Assembly (NCBI GenBank): GCA_007125125.1
Contig: SLDT01000135.1
Location: 1-54,411, forward strand
Source: Gemmatimonadota bacterium
Lineage (GTDB): Bacteria; Gemmatimonadota; Gemmatimonadetes; Longimicrobiales; Gaopeijiaceae
Direction of reading: 5' to 3'
Length of the DNA: 54,411 nt
A model generated the notes under the pieces. That model saw only the letters and a list, made by a program, of their open reading frames with translations. It did no database searches and was not told where the DNA came from. This document shows positions 16,101 to 25,353 of the stretch, piece by piece (within the stretch, counting starts at the first letter, position 1; every line of letters starts with the position of its first letter). The position numbers were made by a program, and so were the translations under genes.

Positions 16101-19022
16101 CTGCGAGGCCCCGGCGCCCTCGACCCGGGAGGTGCCTTCACGGAAGCTGACTGGCGTGCGGTCCAGTTCCTGCGCTTGACGATGGCGGGCACGGCGGCGA
16201 ACGACCTGACCCTCGCACGGATGCGGCTCGTGGGCTCGCGGTGGATCAAGAGGAATGTGGAGGGGGTCCTGCGTGGGATCGCGGGCGACACCCTCGATCC
16301 GCGCGGCTCGCTCGAGGTCACCTCGGTTTCGGTGCTCTCGGAGGGCGAGGCCTACCAGGCGCCTCCCGGGGTGCTGGAGGAGCTCGACGACCCTGCCTCG
16401 GCGGTCGGCGGACGGGGTGTGGAGTTCAACGAGAAGTCGCTCGGCTTCCGCTACGAGGGGATCGAGCCCGAAGGACGTGCCGAGGTCTACCTGCGCTTTC
16501 TCCAGCGCCCGAGCAACTTCCTGAACTACTCCCGGCTGCGGGTGTGGACGGTGGCCCGCTCGGGGGACTGGGGTTCGGGGGTGCCGAGCTACTTCTTCCT
16601 GAAGGTCGGCAGCGACCCGGAGAACTTCTACCTCTATCGATCGCGGCTCGACCCGGCGGCAAACCCGGAGGCGGTGCGAAGCGCGGACTGGCTCCCCGAG
16701 CACCGGATCGAGTTCGACGAGTGGATCGATCTGAGGCGACGCGCCGAGGAGCGGCTCCTGCGGGACCCGCCGGGGCCCGGCGATCCGCCGGTCGAGGTCT
16801 GGTCCGTTGACTCGACCTACGCGATCGTGCTCCGCGATCGCGCGCGTGCCCCGAACCTCGGGGCCGTGCGGGAGGTTTCGATGGGGGTCTGGAACCGAAA
16901 CGGGTTCGCCTCGTCCGGGGAGCTCTGGGTGAACGAACTCCGCCTCGGCGGGGGGGTGCGACGGGCAGGATCGGCGGGGATGGTGAACGTGGAGTTCGAT
17001 GGTGGCGAACTCCTGCAGGCCCGGTTCGGGTACACGGGGAGGGAAGGGGACTTCCGCCAGCTCGACGAGGCATCGACCTTCCAGTTCGAGGGAGAGTACC
17101 ATGGGGCGGCGACGCTGCAGGCGGGCGCGCTCCTCCCCGCGGGCTGGGGTGTCGAGATGCCTGTGACCGTCTCGCACCAGCGGAGTTCGAGCGATCCCTT
17201 CTTCCTGGAGGGAACGGATCTGCGCGCGGTGCTCCTTCCGGGCCTCAGGGAGACATCGTTCCGGGACACCCGGATTGCGACGACGGTCCGTGTGCGGGGC
17301 GAGACGGGGGTCACGCTCCTGGATCGGGTCCTGCCGGGTGCGGACCTCCGGGTTGCCTTCCACCGTGCGCAGGGGAGTGCGGTCACCTCCGAGACTGGGA
17401 TGCGCGGTTCGGAGCTGGGGGCGGGGTACCGACTCGATCCGGGAGAGAGGACCTTCGGACTCCTTCCCGGTGTCCTGGAGCCCGTGGCGAGAGTCCTGCT
17501 CCCCCCGGGATGGGTCCGGAGCCTCCGCGCAACACGTGTGCGCTGGACGCCCGAGTTCCTGGGCGTGACGACAGGCCTTCGTCGCCAGGAGCGCGAGGTC
17601 ACGCGCTTCAACGAGATCCGGATCGTGGAGCCCGTGGATCCAGGGTTCACGGAGTTCTCCCGCGAGGCATGGCTCGACAGCGGGGTCCGGCTCAGGATGC
17701 GGCCCCTCCCGAGCCTCGCCGCAGAGTGGGACCTGCGAACAACGAGGGACGTGCTCGACACGCCGGACGGGGTTCGGGATCCGGCCACCTGGCTGGCGGT
17801 GGATCGGGAACGGGTGCGACTCCTCGGGATCGACACGGGGTGGGAGACGGGCCGGGTCCTGCGCGGAAGGGTGACCTGGCGTCCGCCCCTTCCGCCATGG
17901 ATGCGGGCCGACTTCGGGGCGCAGACACGCTACCGGAGTGACCGGGGCGCGGGCTTCGTTCGGAGCTTTCCCGGAGAGGCGCCGGAGCTCGTGCGGGAGG
18001 CGGGATCCGAGCGCGACCTGAGGGCGACGGTCACCTTCGAGCCCCGGCTCGTCGCCAGCGCGCTCGGTTGGCCGGGTGCGGAGGAAGGCGGGCGCGCGGG
18101 GTTGCTGGCATCATGGGTGAGCCCAGTGAACATCAGTGTCCAGAACGGGATCTTCTCCTGGTACTCCCGGGAGGCGGTGCGACCCGGAAGCAGCTTTCAA
18201 CTTGGGCTCGGCGGGATCGAGGGATTTGCCCGGGTCGATGGGGTTGACGCGACACGCCTTCTGGACCGCCGAGCGGTCTCGGCCGGCTCGGGGCTCAACC
18301 TCCCCGGGTCCCTCTTCTGGAATGTGAACCTCCAGACGAACCGGGAGCGAGGACTCGACCGGAGGGCCGAGCGCACCGGGCGAGTGCGCTCATGGCCCGA
18401 CATGCGGGCTGGGGTGACGGCGCTGCCCCTCCCCGCTGAGTGGGAGGGACGGGTCGAGCGAGTCACCGTCTCGACCGGGTGGCAGCGCGTCACGGAAGAG
18501 GTCAGTTTCGGCGAGGCGCTTCAGCAGGATCGAAGGAGGAGCGACCTTCGGGTGCCGGTCGAATTCGTCGTGGTCTGGGGTGGAGGGGTCGAGACGCGCT
18601 ATCGCGGTCTCTTCGCCCGAGGCGAGGGGAGTGACCCCCTCGGTTCCACGGAGCGCGTGCGGAATGAACATGGTTTCTCGATCGAGACGAGGCTGAGCCC
18701 GAGGGGAGGGCTGGCCGAGCGGGTGCAGGAGCCGCTCCGTGTGTCACTCGTCGTGAACTGGATCGAACTGGATGAATGCCGGGCGACGACGTCCGGGGAT
18801 GCCTGCGTGCCCTTTGTCGAACAGAGGGAACGCGGGGCGAGCTTCGCGCTCGACACGCGCGTGGCGGAACTCGAGGTGGGGAGTCTCCTCTCGCTTCTCG
18901 ACAGCCGTTCCTTCACGGGGTTCCAGATGGGGCAGACGCGCTTCCAGATGTCGGTCTGGGCGCGCATGGTGTTCGAGTCCGGGCCCCTGGCCCGCCTCGA
19001 AGGGCGGCCGACGCCCTTCTGA
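13110..19022 (+). CDS. SprA/Sov-like giant outer-membrane protein (type IX secretion translocon homologue)
   Basis: A 1970-residue exported protein resembling SprA (Sov), the 36-strand outer-membrane translocon of the type IX secretion system. An N-terminal hydrophobic segment (MTLLTYLLAWLLGQGAIVQ) is the likely signal. SprA-type hallmarks follow in order: the N-terminal module VDVDYDQTRDFAGANRIQAH with VEVGDITFALPASRYLTRG (about residues 130-190), a repeat-like middle (ASDPFERRAASLYRLNFDVR), EDLNQNGVLDTTERYRRYVV (about 950), and a long C-terminal barrel. It is shorter than Bacteroidota SprA (about 2400). ATG 13110 is preferred over ATG 12981, whose extra 43 residues look non-coding and lie over the palindrome. 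In Bacteroidota, SprA exports adhesins and hydrolases; cargo and partners are not visible here. Confidence 0.82.
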   Translation: MTLLTYLLAWLLGQGAIVQDPGNGTPDPGLGPVDAPPGLTFADTLPESEALFFQGAALRGLAASGGGVQPGGLFGLQDELALRVRARGEFGGDWTRFRPCDPSFQITCNPGLIPQLQPDLLLSVEAAGTLAGRIVVDVDYDQTRDFAGANRIQAHYEGAGGEFLQRVEVGDITFALPASRYLTRGIPAGNFGVLARAEAGGVEMQTVFAQQQGARRHREFRLGTVGGEIGVATQDTVVVDDSDYVRGQFFFLVDPNRLPDAPHLDVLSLRPGNAPPDIGPGPEPIQLYRMERTQAMRQQVEGYIQAQAVAGEGTDQVRESGWFRYLRPGVDYYLHPSGLWVALRTPLGPDEALAVTYLNALGDSIGTYNPERLANQGIIPTLRLLRSTRAQHQPGRAAWDFEMKQVYRVSGSDEVDLHSVSLDVSLGEISGGRTFKESPFARRIPLLRLFGLDEESPTDVLDRRALFQPARELPEVRGAVSGTFLVFPTLRPFLEPPPVPSEGLDAETARAILGLDANRRIYEASDPFERRAASLYRLNFDVRTRSAGVTTVVALGAFGIRQGSERIYLGDRLLVPDLDYLMDYDLGVVTLVRPEGLIARSSSDRLRVSWEQASVFRPAPTSVVGWNAGIPVAEAGRIDLIGLYQIERELVNRPRFGAEPAAVGMLGVRTELEQELRFLDGLFDRFSRRPEEGGPAPAIPSRVRLEAEVATSLPDPNVSGAAFIDDFDAAEGRIVSLISTFWHLGSRPEFRTGAEAFLPNQLSEENVASLTWQHTWVDESAQGDSLGIVEGFLTQDEIDREIRFAGSQSREPGMRVTFGAQQRGRFGGPRWRSLTTVLSPTGADLTQTEFLEVYVARGEGATLIFDLGLVSEDAFFVDARGQTSGIRPETGRPWGIGTLDQEADPLLGEIWGPEKDRLGLWPEDCLAEPGRVYRPGNPNANCTRGNGRRDTEDLNQNGVLDTTERYRRYVVHLDGSSPWLVRTSEQTGTAFQLYRIPLRGPGALDPGGAFTEADWRAVQFLRLTMAGTAANDLTLARMRLVGSRWIKRNVEGVLRGIAGDTLDPRGSLEVTSVSVLSEGEAYQAPPGVLEELDDPASAVGGRGVEFNEKSLGFRYEGIEPEGRAEVYLRFLQRPSNFLNYSRLRVWTVARSGDWGSGVPSYFFLKVGSDPENFYLYRSRLDPAANPEAVRSADWLPEHRIEFDEWIDLRRRAEERLLRDPPGPGDPPVEVWSVDSTYAIVLRDRARAPNLGAVREVSMGVWNRNGFASSGELWVNELRLGGGVRRAGSAGMVNVEFDGGELLQARFGYTGREGDFRQLDEASTFQFEGEYHGAATLQAGALLPAGWGVEMPVTVSHQRSSSDPFFLEGTDLRAVLLPGLRETSFRDTRIATTVRVRGETGVTLLDRVLPGADLRVAFHRAQGSAVTSETGMRGSELGAGYRLDPGERTFGLLPGVLEPVARVLLPPGWVRSLRATRVRWTPEFLGVTTGLRRQEREVTRFNEIRIVEPVDPGFTEFSREAWLDSGVRLRMRPLPSLAAEWDLRTTRDVLDTPDGVRDPATWLAVDRERVRLLGIDTGWETGRVLRGRVTWRPPLPPWMRADFGAQTRYRSDRGAGFVRSFPGEAPELVREAGSERDLRATVTFEPRLVASALGWPGAEEGGRAGLLASWVSPVNISVQNGIFSWYSREAVRPGSSFQLGLGGIEGFARVDGVDATRLLDRRAVSAGSGLNLPGSLFWNVNLQTNRERGLDRRAERTGRVRSWPDMRAGVTALPLPAEWEGRVERVTVSTGWQRVTEEVSFGEALQQDRRRSDLRVPVEFVVVWGGGVETRYRGLFARGEGSDPLGSTERVRNEHGFSIETRLSPRGGLAERVQEPLRVSLVVNWIELDECRATTSGDACVPFVEQRERGASFALDTRVAELEVGSLLSLLDSRSFTGFQMGQTRFQMSVWARMVFESGPLARLEGRPTPF

Positions 19023-19068
19023 CCGATCTTGCCATTCCCGTGCTCCGCCGGGGTGCCGAGAATGGAGC

Positions 19069-19713
19069 ATGAGCGATGAAGAACGAAGAACTGTTGTCCT
19101 GACGGCAGGAGTGCTGCTCCTCGCGAGCCTGCTTCGATTCGGGTGGGAGGCCCGCTCGGTGCCACCGATCCTGCCAGCCGACACGAGTGCCTATGCCGGC
19201 CTCGTCGAATCGACGGAGCGCGAGCTCGCGGACGAGGCGCGCAGGCGCACTCCACTCCTTCCGGGTGAGACGATCGACCCGAACCGGGCCGATCCGGTCG
19301 AGCTGGCGCGGCTCCCCGGTGTGGGACCGGCTCTGGCAGAGAGGATCGTGACGGATCGGGAGGCGAACGGGCCCTTCCGACGCCTTGCCGACCTCGAGCG
19401 CATCGCGGGAATCGGTCCGGCAACGCTCGGAAGAATGGAGGCCCTGCTCGACCTGTCGGATCCCCCGGACAGGGGCACGGGCCTGGAGGCAGGGGATTCG
19501 CGCCTGGACCTGAACAGGGCCGCGGCCGCCGATCTGGAGCGGCTTCCCGGGATTGGGCCGGCGATGGCGCAGCGGATTCTGGAGGCAAGGGGAGCGCGGG
19601 GGAGCTTCCGGCGCCTGGAGGAGCTTCTCGAGGTCCCGGGGATCGGTCCCGCGACCCTGGAGCGGCTTCGGCCCCTTGTCACCACGGGAGACACATATGT
19701 TTATCCTCCTTGA
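19069..19713 (+). CDS. ComEA-like helix-hairpin-helix DNA-binding membrane protein with two HhH modules
   Basis: A 214-residue protein with one N-terminal membrane anchor (VVLTAGVLLLASLLRFGW), a linker, and two tandem ComEA-type helix-hairpin-helix modules. The first runs from DPNRADPVELARLPGVGPAL to IAGIGPATLGRM (about residues 70-120), the second from LDLNRAAAADLERLPGIGPA to VPGIGPATLERL (about 147-205). ComEA binds incoming double-stranded DNA in the periplasm during natural transformation; most homologues carry one such module. ATG 19069 begins MSDEERR; the frame continues upstream inside sprA but without family-like sequence. It sits 126 bases before pilB, which fits a DNA-uptake role (inference). 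A pilus-independent DNA-repair role is the alternative. Confidence 0.78.
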   Translation: MSDEERRTVVLTAGVLLLASLLRFGWEARSVPPILPADTSAYAGLVESTERELADEARRRTPLLPGETIDPNRADPVELARLPGVGPALAERIVTDREANGPFRRLADLERIAGIGPATLGRMEALLDLSDPPDRGTGLEAGDSRLDLNRAAAADLERLPGIGPAMAQRILEARGARGSFRRLEELLEVPGIGPATLERLRPLVTTGDTYVYPP

Positions 19714-19839
19714 CCGGTCGCCTCGGGGACCTGTACCTTGCGCGGAGTTGAAAGGGGTCAGGGCGTCCGACTCGTGCTCCCCGCCCCCGATCAGTCTGTA
19801 AACTCTGGAACCCCAACCACACCAGCCACGCGGAAAGGC

Positions 19840-21555
19840 ATGGCCACGAATCTGGCCCAGGATCGGCTCGGCGAGCTCTGCTTGCGTGAGAAGCTGGTCA
19901 GCGAGGAGAACCTGCAGAAGGCGCTCACCGAGGCACGCAACTCGAAGGCGCGCCTCGGGGTCGTCCTCGTGAAGCTTGGGTACGTGGAGGAGGATGAGCT
20001 GACCCGCGCACTCGCGCGCCAGTACCGGGTGCCGGCCGTGGACCTCGACCGGGTTACCGTCGATCCGAAGATTCTGCGTCTCGTGTCGGGGGACGTCGCC
20101 TTCAAGCACCTCGTGCTCCCGCTCCGACGGGTGGGGCGGACCCTGACGGTGGCCATGGCGAACCCGTCCGATCTGGGCGCGATCGATGATCTCAAGTTCA
20201 TCACGCGTTACGAGATCGAGCCGGTCGTGGTCGGGGAGTTCACGCTTCGAAAACACCTGGAGAAGTACTACGACTCGACCGATGACAAGATTGCGGAAAT
20301 CCTCTCGGACTTCATCGATGATGCCGACGTCGAGTTCGTTGACGCAGAGGAGGAGGAGGTTTCCGTTGCGGCTCTTCAGGAGCAGATCGATGCAGCGCCG
20401 GTAGTGAAGTTCATCAACGGGCTCCTGACCGATGCGGTGCTGCGGGGGGTGTCCGACATCCACATCGAACCATATGAGAGGGAGGTGCGGGTCCGCTACC
20501 GGATCGACGGGGCGCTCCAGGAGGTGATGAAGCCGCCGATGAAGATGAAGGCTGCGCTCACCTCGCGAATCAAGATCCTGGCCGACCTCAACATTGCCGA
20601 GCGCCGCGTGCCGCAGGACGGCAGAATCAAGTTGCGCCTGAAGAACCGTGTTGTCGACTTCCGCGTGTCGACCTTGCCGGTCATCTTCGGCGAGAAGATC
20701 GTGCTTCGTATCCTGGACAAGGGGAACCTCACCTTCGACCTCTCCAGGTTCGGCTTCGAGCCGAAGGCCGAGAAGGACTTCATGGAGGCAATCATGAAGC
20801 CCTACGGAATGGTCCTCGTGACGGGCCCCACGGGATCCGGGAAGACGACGACCCTCTACTCCGCCCTCTCGAAGGTGAACACGAACGAGGTCAACATCAT
20901 GACGGCGGAGGACCCCGTGGAGTACAACATCCACGGGATCAATCAGGTGCTGGTCCGTAACGAGATCGGCATGAGCTTTGCCGCGGCGCTGAGGGCCTTC
21001 CTCCGGCAGGACCCGAACATCATCATGGTGGGAGAGATCCGGGACCTTGAGACCGGAGGAATTGCGATCAAGGCAGCGCTCACCGGGCACCTGGTGCTCT
21101 CGACGCTCCACACGAACGATGCGCCCTCGACGGTCACCCGCATGATCGACATGGGCCTGGAGCCTTTCAATGTCGCGGCTGCCCTCAACCTCATCACGGC
21201 GCAGAGGCTGGTCCGTCGGATCTGTCAGAATTGCACGGAAGAGGTGACATACCCGCAGGAGTACCTGGAGTCGGCTCACATCCCGCTCGACTACGCGCAC
21301 CGAACGGTCTTCTACCGGGGCAGAGGCTGCGACCAGTGCAATGGCTCCGGATATCGTGGTCGGCAGGGACTGTATGAGGTGATGGCCGTGAGCTCCGGGA
21401 TCAGGAAGCTGATCATGCAGGAGGCGGCTACGGATGAACTCCGCGAGGCTGCCGTCTCCGAGGGAATGCTCACCCTCCGTACCGACGGGTTGAAGAAGGT
21501 CGAGCGTGGAGTCACGACCCTCGAAGAGGTGGTCAAGGAAACGGCGGCCACCTGA
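19840..21555 (+). CDS. pilB: type IV pilus assembly/extension ATPase PilB
   Basis: A 571-residue GspE/PilB-type hexameric ATPase that powers pilus extension at the cytosolic face of the inner membrane. The N-terminus (about residues 8-65) resembles the MshEN c-di-GMP-binding domain with two repeats, the second close to consensus (RLGVVLVKLGYVEEDELTRA). The ATPase core shows Walker A GPTGSGKTTT (Lys335), a Walker B-like IMVGEIRDLET and the histidine box TGHLVLSTLHTND. A zinc-binding CxxC pair (CQNC and CDQC) lies near the C-terminus. ATG 19840 has GGAAAGG upstream. It leads the pilB-pilT-pilC cluster. A type II secretion GspE is possible, but the adjacent PilT makes PilB more likely. Confidence 0.88.
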   Translation: MATNLAQDRLGELCLREKLVSEENLQKALTEARNSKARLGVVLVKLGYVEEDELTRALARQYRVPAVDLDRVTVDPKILRLVSGDVAFKHLVLPLRRVGRTLTVAMANPSDLGAIDDLKFITRYEIEPVVVGEFTLRKHLEKYYDSTDDKIAEILSDFIDDADVEFVDAEEEEVSVAALQEQIDAAPVVKFINGLLTDAVLRGVSDIHIEPYEREVRVRYRIDGALQEVMKPPMKMKAALTSRIKILADLNIAERRVPQDGRIKLRLKNRVVDFRVSTLPVIFGEKIVLRILDKGNLTFDLSRFGFEPKAEKDFMEAIMKPYGMVLVTGPTGSGKTTTLYSALSKVNTNEVNIMTAEDPVEYNIHGINQVLVRNEIGMSFAAALRAFLRQDPNIIMVGEIRDLETGGIAIKAALTGHLVLSTLHTNDAPSTVTRMIDMGLEPFNVAAALNLITAQRLVRRICQNCTEEVTYPQEYLESAHIPLDYAHRTVFYRGRGCDQCNGSGYRGRQGLYEVMAVSSGIRKLIMQEAATDELREAAVSEGMLTLRTDGLKKVERGVTTLEEVVKETAAT

Positions 21556-21571
21556 TCTACGAACGCGGAGT

Positions 21572-21591
21572 GACGCCCTGGAGGCGTCTTT
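21572..21591 (+). terminator. hairpin plus short T run between pilB and pilT
   Basis: GACGCC, loop CTGGA, GGCGTC, then TTT, in the 51-base gap between pilB and pilT. It looks like a weak intrinsic terminator that could lower pilT and pilC expression relative to pilB, or protect the pilB mRNA end. Confidence 0.45.
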
Positions 21592-21606
21592 CCCATCGCC
21601 GGGAGA

Positions 21607-22719
<1,113 letters not shown>

Positions 22720-22760
22720 GCCGGATCCCGGTGCACCGACGACCCCACAGGAGTTGACCC

Positions 22761-23963
22761 ATGCCGACCTTCACCTATAGCGCTCGACCCGCCGGCGGCG
22801 GAGACATTCGAAACGGGGAGATCGAGCTGACCTCGAAGGAGGAGGTTGCAGCCTACCTCCATCGTCAGAAGCTGATCCCCCTTGCGATTCGCGAGAAGGA
22901 CAAGGGGCTGACCCTGAGCCTGACCGGAGGTCCGAAGACACGCGACATCGTGATCTTCACGCGACAGTTTGCGACGATGATCAACGCGGGACTTCCACTC
23001 GTTCAGTGCCTCGAGATCCTCGCCGAGCAGACGGACAACCCGGGACTTCGCAAGGCGATCGAGGAGGTTCTCTACGACGTCGAATCCGGAAACACCCTCG
23101 CGGACTCCCTGGGCAGGCATCCGAAGGTCTTCACGCGCCTCTACGTGAACATGGTCGCGGCCGGGGAGGCCGGAGGTATCCTGGACACGATCCTCCTGCG
23201 TCTCGCAACCTTCCTCGAAAAGAGCGATGCCCTGGCCCGCAAGATCAAGGGTGCCATGATCTATCCGGGGGTGATCCTCCTTGTGGCCACAGCCGCGGTG
23301 GCGATCCTGCTGATCTTCGTGATCCCCACCTTCCAGGGGATGTTCGCCTCGGCAGGAGTCCCGCTCCCGCTGCCCACCCAGATCGTGATCGCCCTCTCTG
23401 CCTTCCTTCAGGTCTGGTGGTGGGCCGTGCTCGTCGGGATCATCGCGGCCGGGCTCGGACTCCGGCAGTTCTACCGAACGGATCAGGGGGAGCTCCTCAT
23501 CGACGGCATGCTCCTCAGGCTTCCCATCCTCGGCGATCTTCTTCGGAAGGCCGCAGTGGCCCGCTTCACCCGCACCCTCGGAACCCTCGTCTCGTCCGGG
23601 GTCTCGATTCTCGAGGGGCTCGAGATCACGGCCAGAACTGCGGGCAACCGAGTCATCCACGATGCCGTCATGGGGTCGCGCTCCTCGATCGCCGGCGGTG
23701 AGACGATTTCGGCCCCGCTCAAGGAGTCGGCCGTCTTTCCCCCCATGGTCGTCCAGATGATCAATGTCGGGGAGCAGACGGGCGGGCTCGACGAGATGCT
23801 CGACAAGATCGCGGACTTCTATGACGAAGAGGTCGATGCGGCCGTCAGCGCCCTCCTCTCGGCGATGGAGCCGGTCATGATCGTGGTCCTCGGTGTCGTG
23901 GTGGGAGGCATGATCGTCGCAATGTACCTCCCGATCTTCGACATGATCTCCGCGGTAGGGTAG
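22761..23963 (+). CDS. pilC: type IV pilus inner-membrane platform protein PilC
   Basis: A 400-residue GspF/PilC-family protein, the inner-membrane platform on which PilB and PilT act. It starts FTYSARPAGGGDIRNGEI, carries two cytosolic GspF domains (about residues 70-195 and 270-395) that begin with FTRQFATMINAGLPLVQCLE and FTRTLGTLVSSGVSILEGLE, and has three membrane helices, the last ending MYLPIFDMISAVG. AGGAG lies upstream of ATG 22761. The pilus genes end here; pilin and secretin genes are not in the window. Confidence 0.92.
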   Translation: MPTFTYSARPAGGGDIRNGEIELTSKEEVAAYLHRQKLIPLAIREKDKGLTLSLTGGPKTRDIVIFTRQFATMINAGLPLVQCLEILAEQTDNPGLRKAIEEVLYDVESGNTLADSLGRHPKVFTRLYVNMVAAGEAGGILDTILLRLATFLEKSDALARKIKGAMIYPGVILLVATAAVAILLIFVIPTFQGMFASAGVPLPLPTQIVIALSAFLQVWWWAVLVGIIAAGLGLRQFYRTDQGELLIDGMLLRLPILGDLLRKAAVARFTRTLGTLVSSGVSILEGLEITARTAGNRVIHDAVMGSRSSIAGGETISAPLKESAVFPPMVVQMINVGEQTGGLDEMLDKIADFYDEEVDAAVSALLSAMEPVMIVVLGVVVGGMIVAMYLPIFDMISAVG

Positions 23964-23970
23964 GAAGGCG

Positions 23971-25311
23971 TTGACGACGATCGAGGCCGCTCCGGATCTC
24001 GCCCCTCTTCTCGAGGGGCGCCGTTGGGGGGAGCTGCGCGAGCTCCTAGCGGACTACGCGGCCCCCGATCTGGCCGACCTCCTGCTCGATCTTGACAAGA
24101 CGAGGCGGGTCCTGCTCTTCCGGGCGCTTCCGAGAGAACAGTCATCGGCGCTCTTTGCACACCTCTCGTCCGATGATCGTCAGGCGCTCCTCCACGCGCT
24201 GACCGACGAGGAGACCGCGGGGCTCCTCGAGGATCTTCCCGCCGACGACCGCACCGCTCTCCTGGAGGAACTCCCTGGCCAGGTGACCCAGGAACTCCTC
24301 AATCTCCTCTCGCCCGGGGAGCTGGAACGCGCTCGCACCCTTCTCGGCTACCCCGAGGAGAGCGTCGGTCGCCTGATGACGCCCGACTACATCGCGATTC
24401 GCCGGCACTGGACGATCGACCGGGCGCTGCGTCAGGTCCGGCGAAGGGGCGCGATCGCCGAGACGGTGAACCGGGTCTTCGTCGTGGACGAGGACTGGCG
24501 CCTGCTTGACGACATTCCCCTGCGAGCCCTGATCCTCGCGGAGCCGGATGCAACGGTCGAAAGCATCATGGACCACACCTTCGCGTCGGTGCCAGCCACG
24601 GCCGACCGGGAAGAGGCGGTCCGGGTCGTCCAGCGCTATGACCAGGTCGCGCTCCCCGTCGTGGACTCGAAAGGCGTGCTTCTCGGGATCGTGACCGTCG
24701 ACGACCTTCTCGACGTCGCCGAAGCGGAGGCCACGGAAGACTTCCACAAGCTCGGCTCCACCCTCCCCGTGCGGATGGGCCTCAAGGACGCCTCCGTAAC
24801 GGTCCTCTACCGGGCCCGGGTCGGCTGGCTCCTCGTGCTCGTCTTCATGAACATCTTCTCGGGCGCGGGGATCGCCTACTTCGAAGACACCCTCGAGGCG
24901 ATGATTTCTCTCGCCTTCTTCCTCCCCCTCCTGATCGACTCGGGGGGGAACGCCGGATCACAGTCGGCAACCCTGATGGTCCGCGCCATCGCGACAGGAG
25001 ACGTCAGGTTGCGGGACTGGTTCGGGATGCTGGGAAAGGAGCTCTCCGTTGCCGTCCTCCTGGGTGCCACCATGGCCGCCGGCGTGGCCGCCATCGCAAG
25101 CTTCCGGGCCCCGGAGATCATCCTCGTGGTCTCCCTCACGATGATGACCATCGTGCTCGTCGGAAGCCTCATCGGGATGTCGCTCCCCTTCCTGCTCACT
25201 CGTCTCGGCCTCGACCCCGCCACTGCCAGTGCTCCCCTGATCACTTCGATCTCGGACATCTGCGGTGTGCTCATCTACTTCAGCATTGCCACCTGGTACC
25301 TCGGCCTCTGA
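23971..25311 (+). CDS. mgtE: magnesium transporter MgtE
   Basis: A 446-residue Mg2+ channel of the MgtE family. Order of domains: the N-terminal superhelical MgtE_N domain (about residues 15-120, rich in DLLLDL/LPADDR-type helices), two CBS domains (about 125-250, including VRVVQRYDQVALPVVDSKGV and LLGIVTVDDLL) that sense cytosolic Mg2+, a plug-helix region, and five membrane helices with the family signatures PLLIDSGGNAGSQSATLMVR and DPATASAPLITSISDICG. The start is TTG 23971 with AGGAAGG directly upstream; no ATG start gives the N-domain. It lies 7 bases after pilC and may be read from the same transcript, though functional linkage is unlikely. Confidence 0.9.
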   Translation: MTTIEAAPDLAPLLEGRRWGELRELLADYAAPDLADLLLDLDKTRRVLLFRALPREQSSALFAHLSSDDRQALLHALTDEETAGLLEDLPADDRTALLEELPGQVTQELLNLLSPGELERARTLLGYPEESVGRLMTPDYIAIRRHWTIDRALRQVRRRGAIAETVNRVFVVDEDWRLLDDIPLRALILAEPDATVESIMDHTFASVPATADREEAVRVVQRYDQVALPVVDSKGVLLGIVTVDDLLDVAEAEATEDFHKLGSTLPVRMGLKDASVTVLYRARVGWLLVLVFMNIFSGAGIAYFEDTLEAMISLAFFLPLLIDSGGNAGSQSATLMVRAIATGDVRLRDWFGMLGKELSVAVLLGATMAAGVAAIASFRAPEIILVVSLTMMTIVLVGSLIGMSLPFLLTRLGLDPATASAPLITSISDICGVLIYFSIATWYLGL

Positions 25312-25353
25312 GCGCAGGGGCGGACCCCTTCCAACCATGACGGAGTGGCCTGA

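Noticed and set aside
15804-17363. Minus-strand open frame of about 520 codons inside the sprA-like gene
   Set aside because: Composition is Arg/Pro-rich shadow of the real frame; the plus strand has recognisable SprA motifs.
19726-19745. Possible sigma-54 promoter before pilB (GG...TTGC)
   Set aside because: The spacing between GG and GC is 11 rather than 10, and the rest of the consensus is poor.
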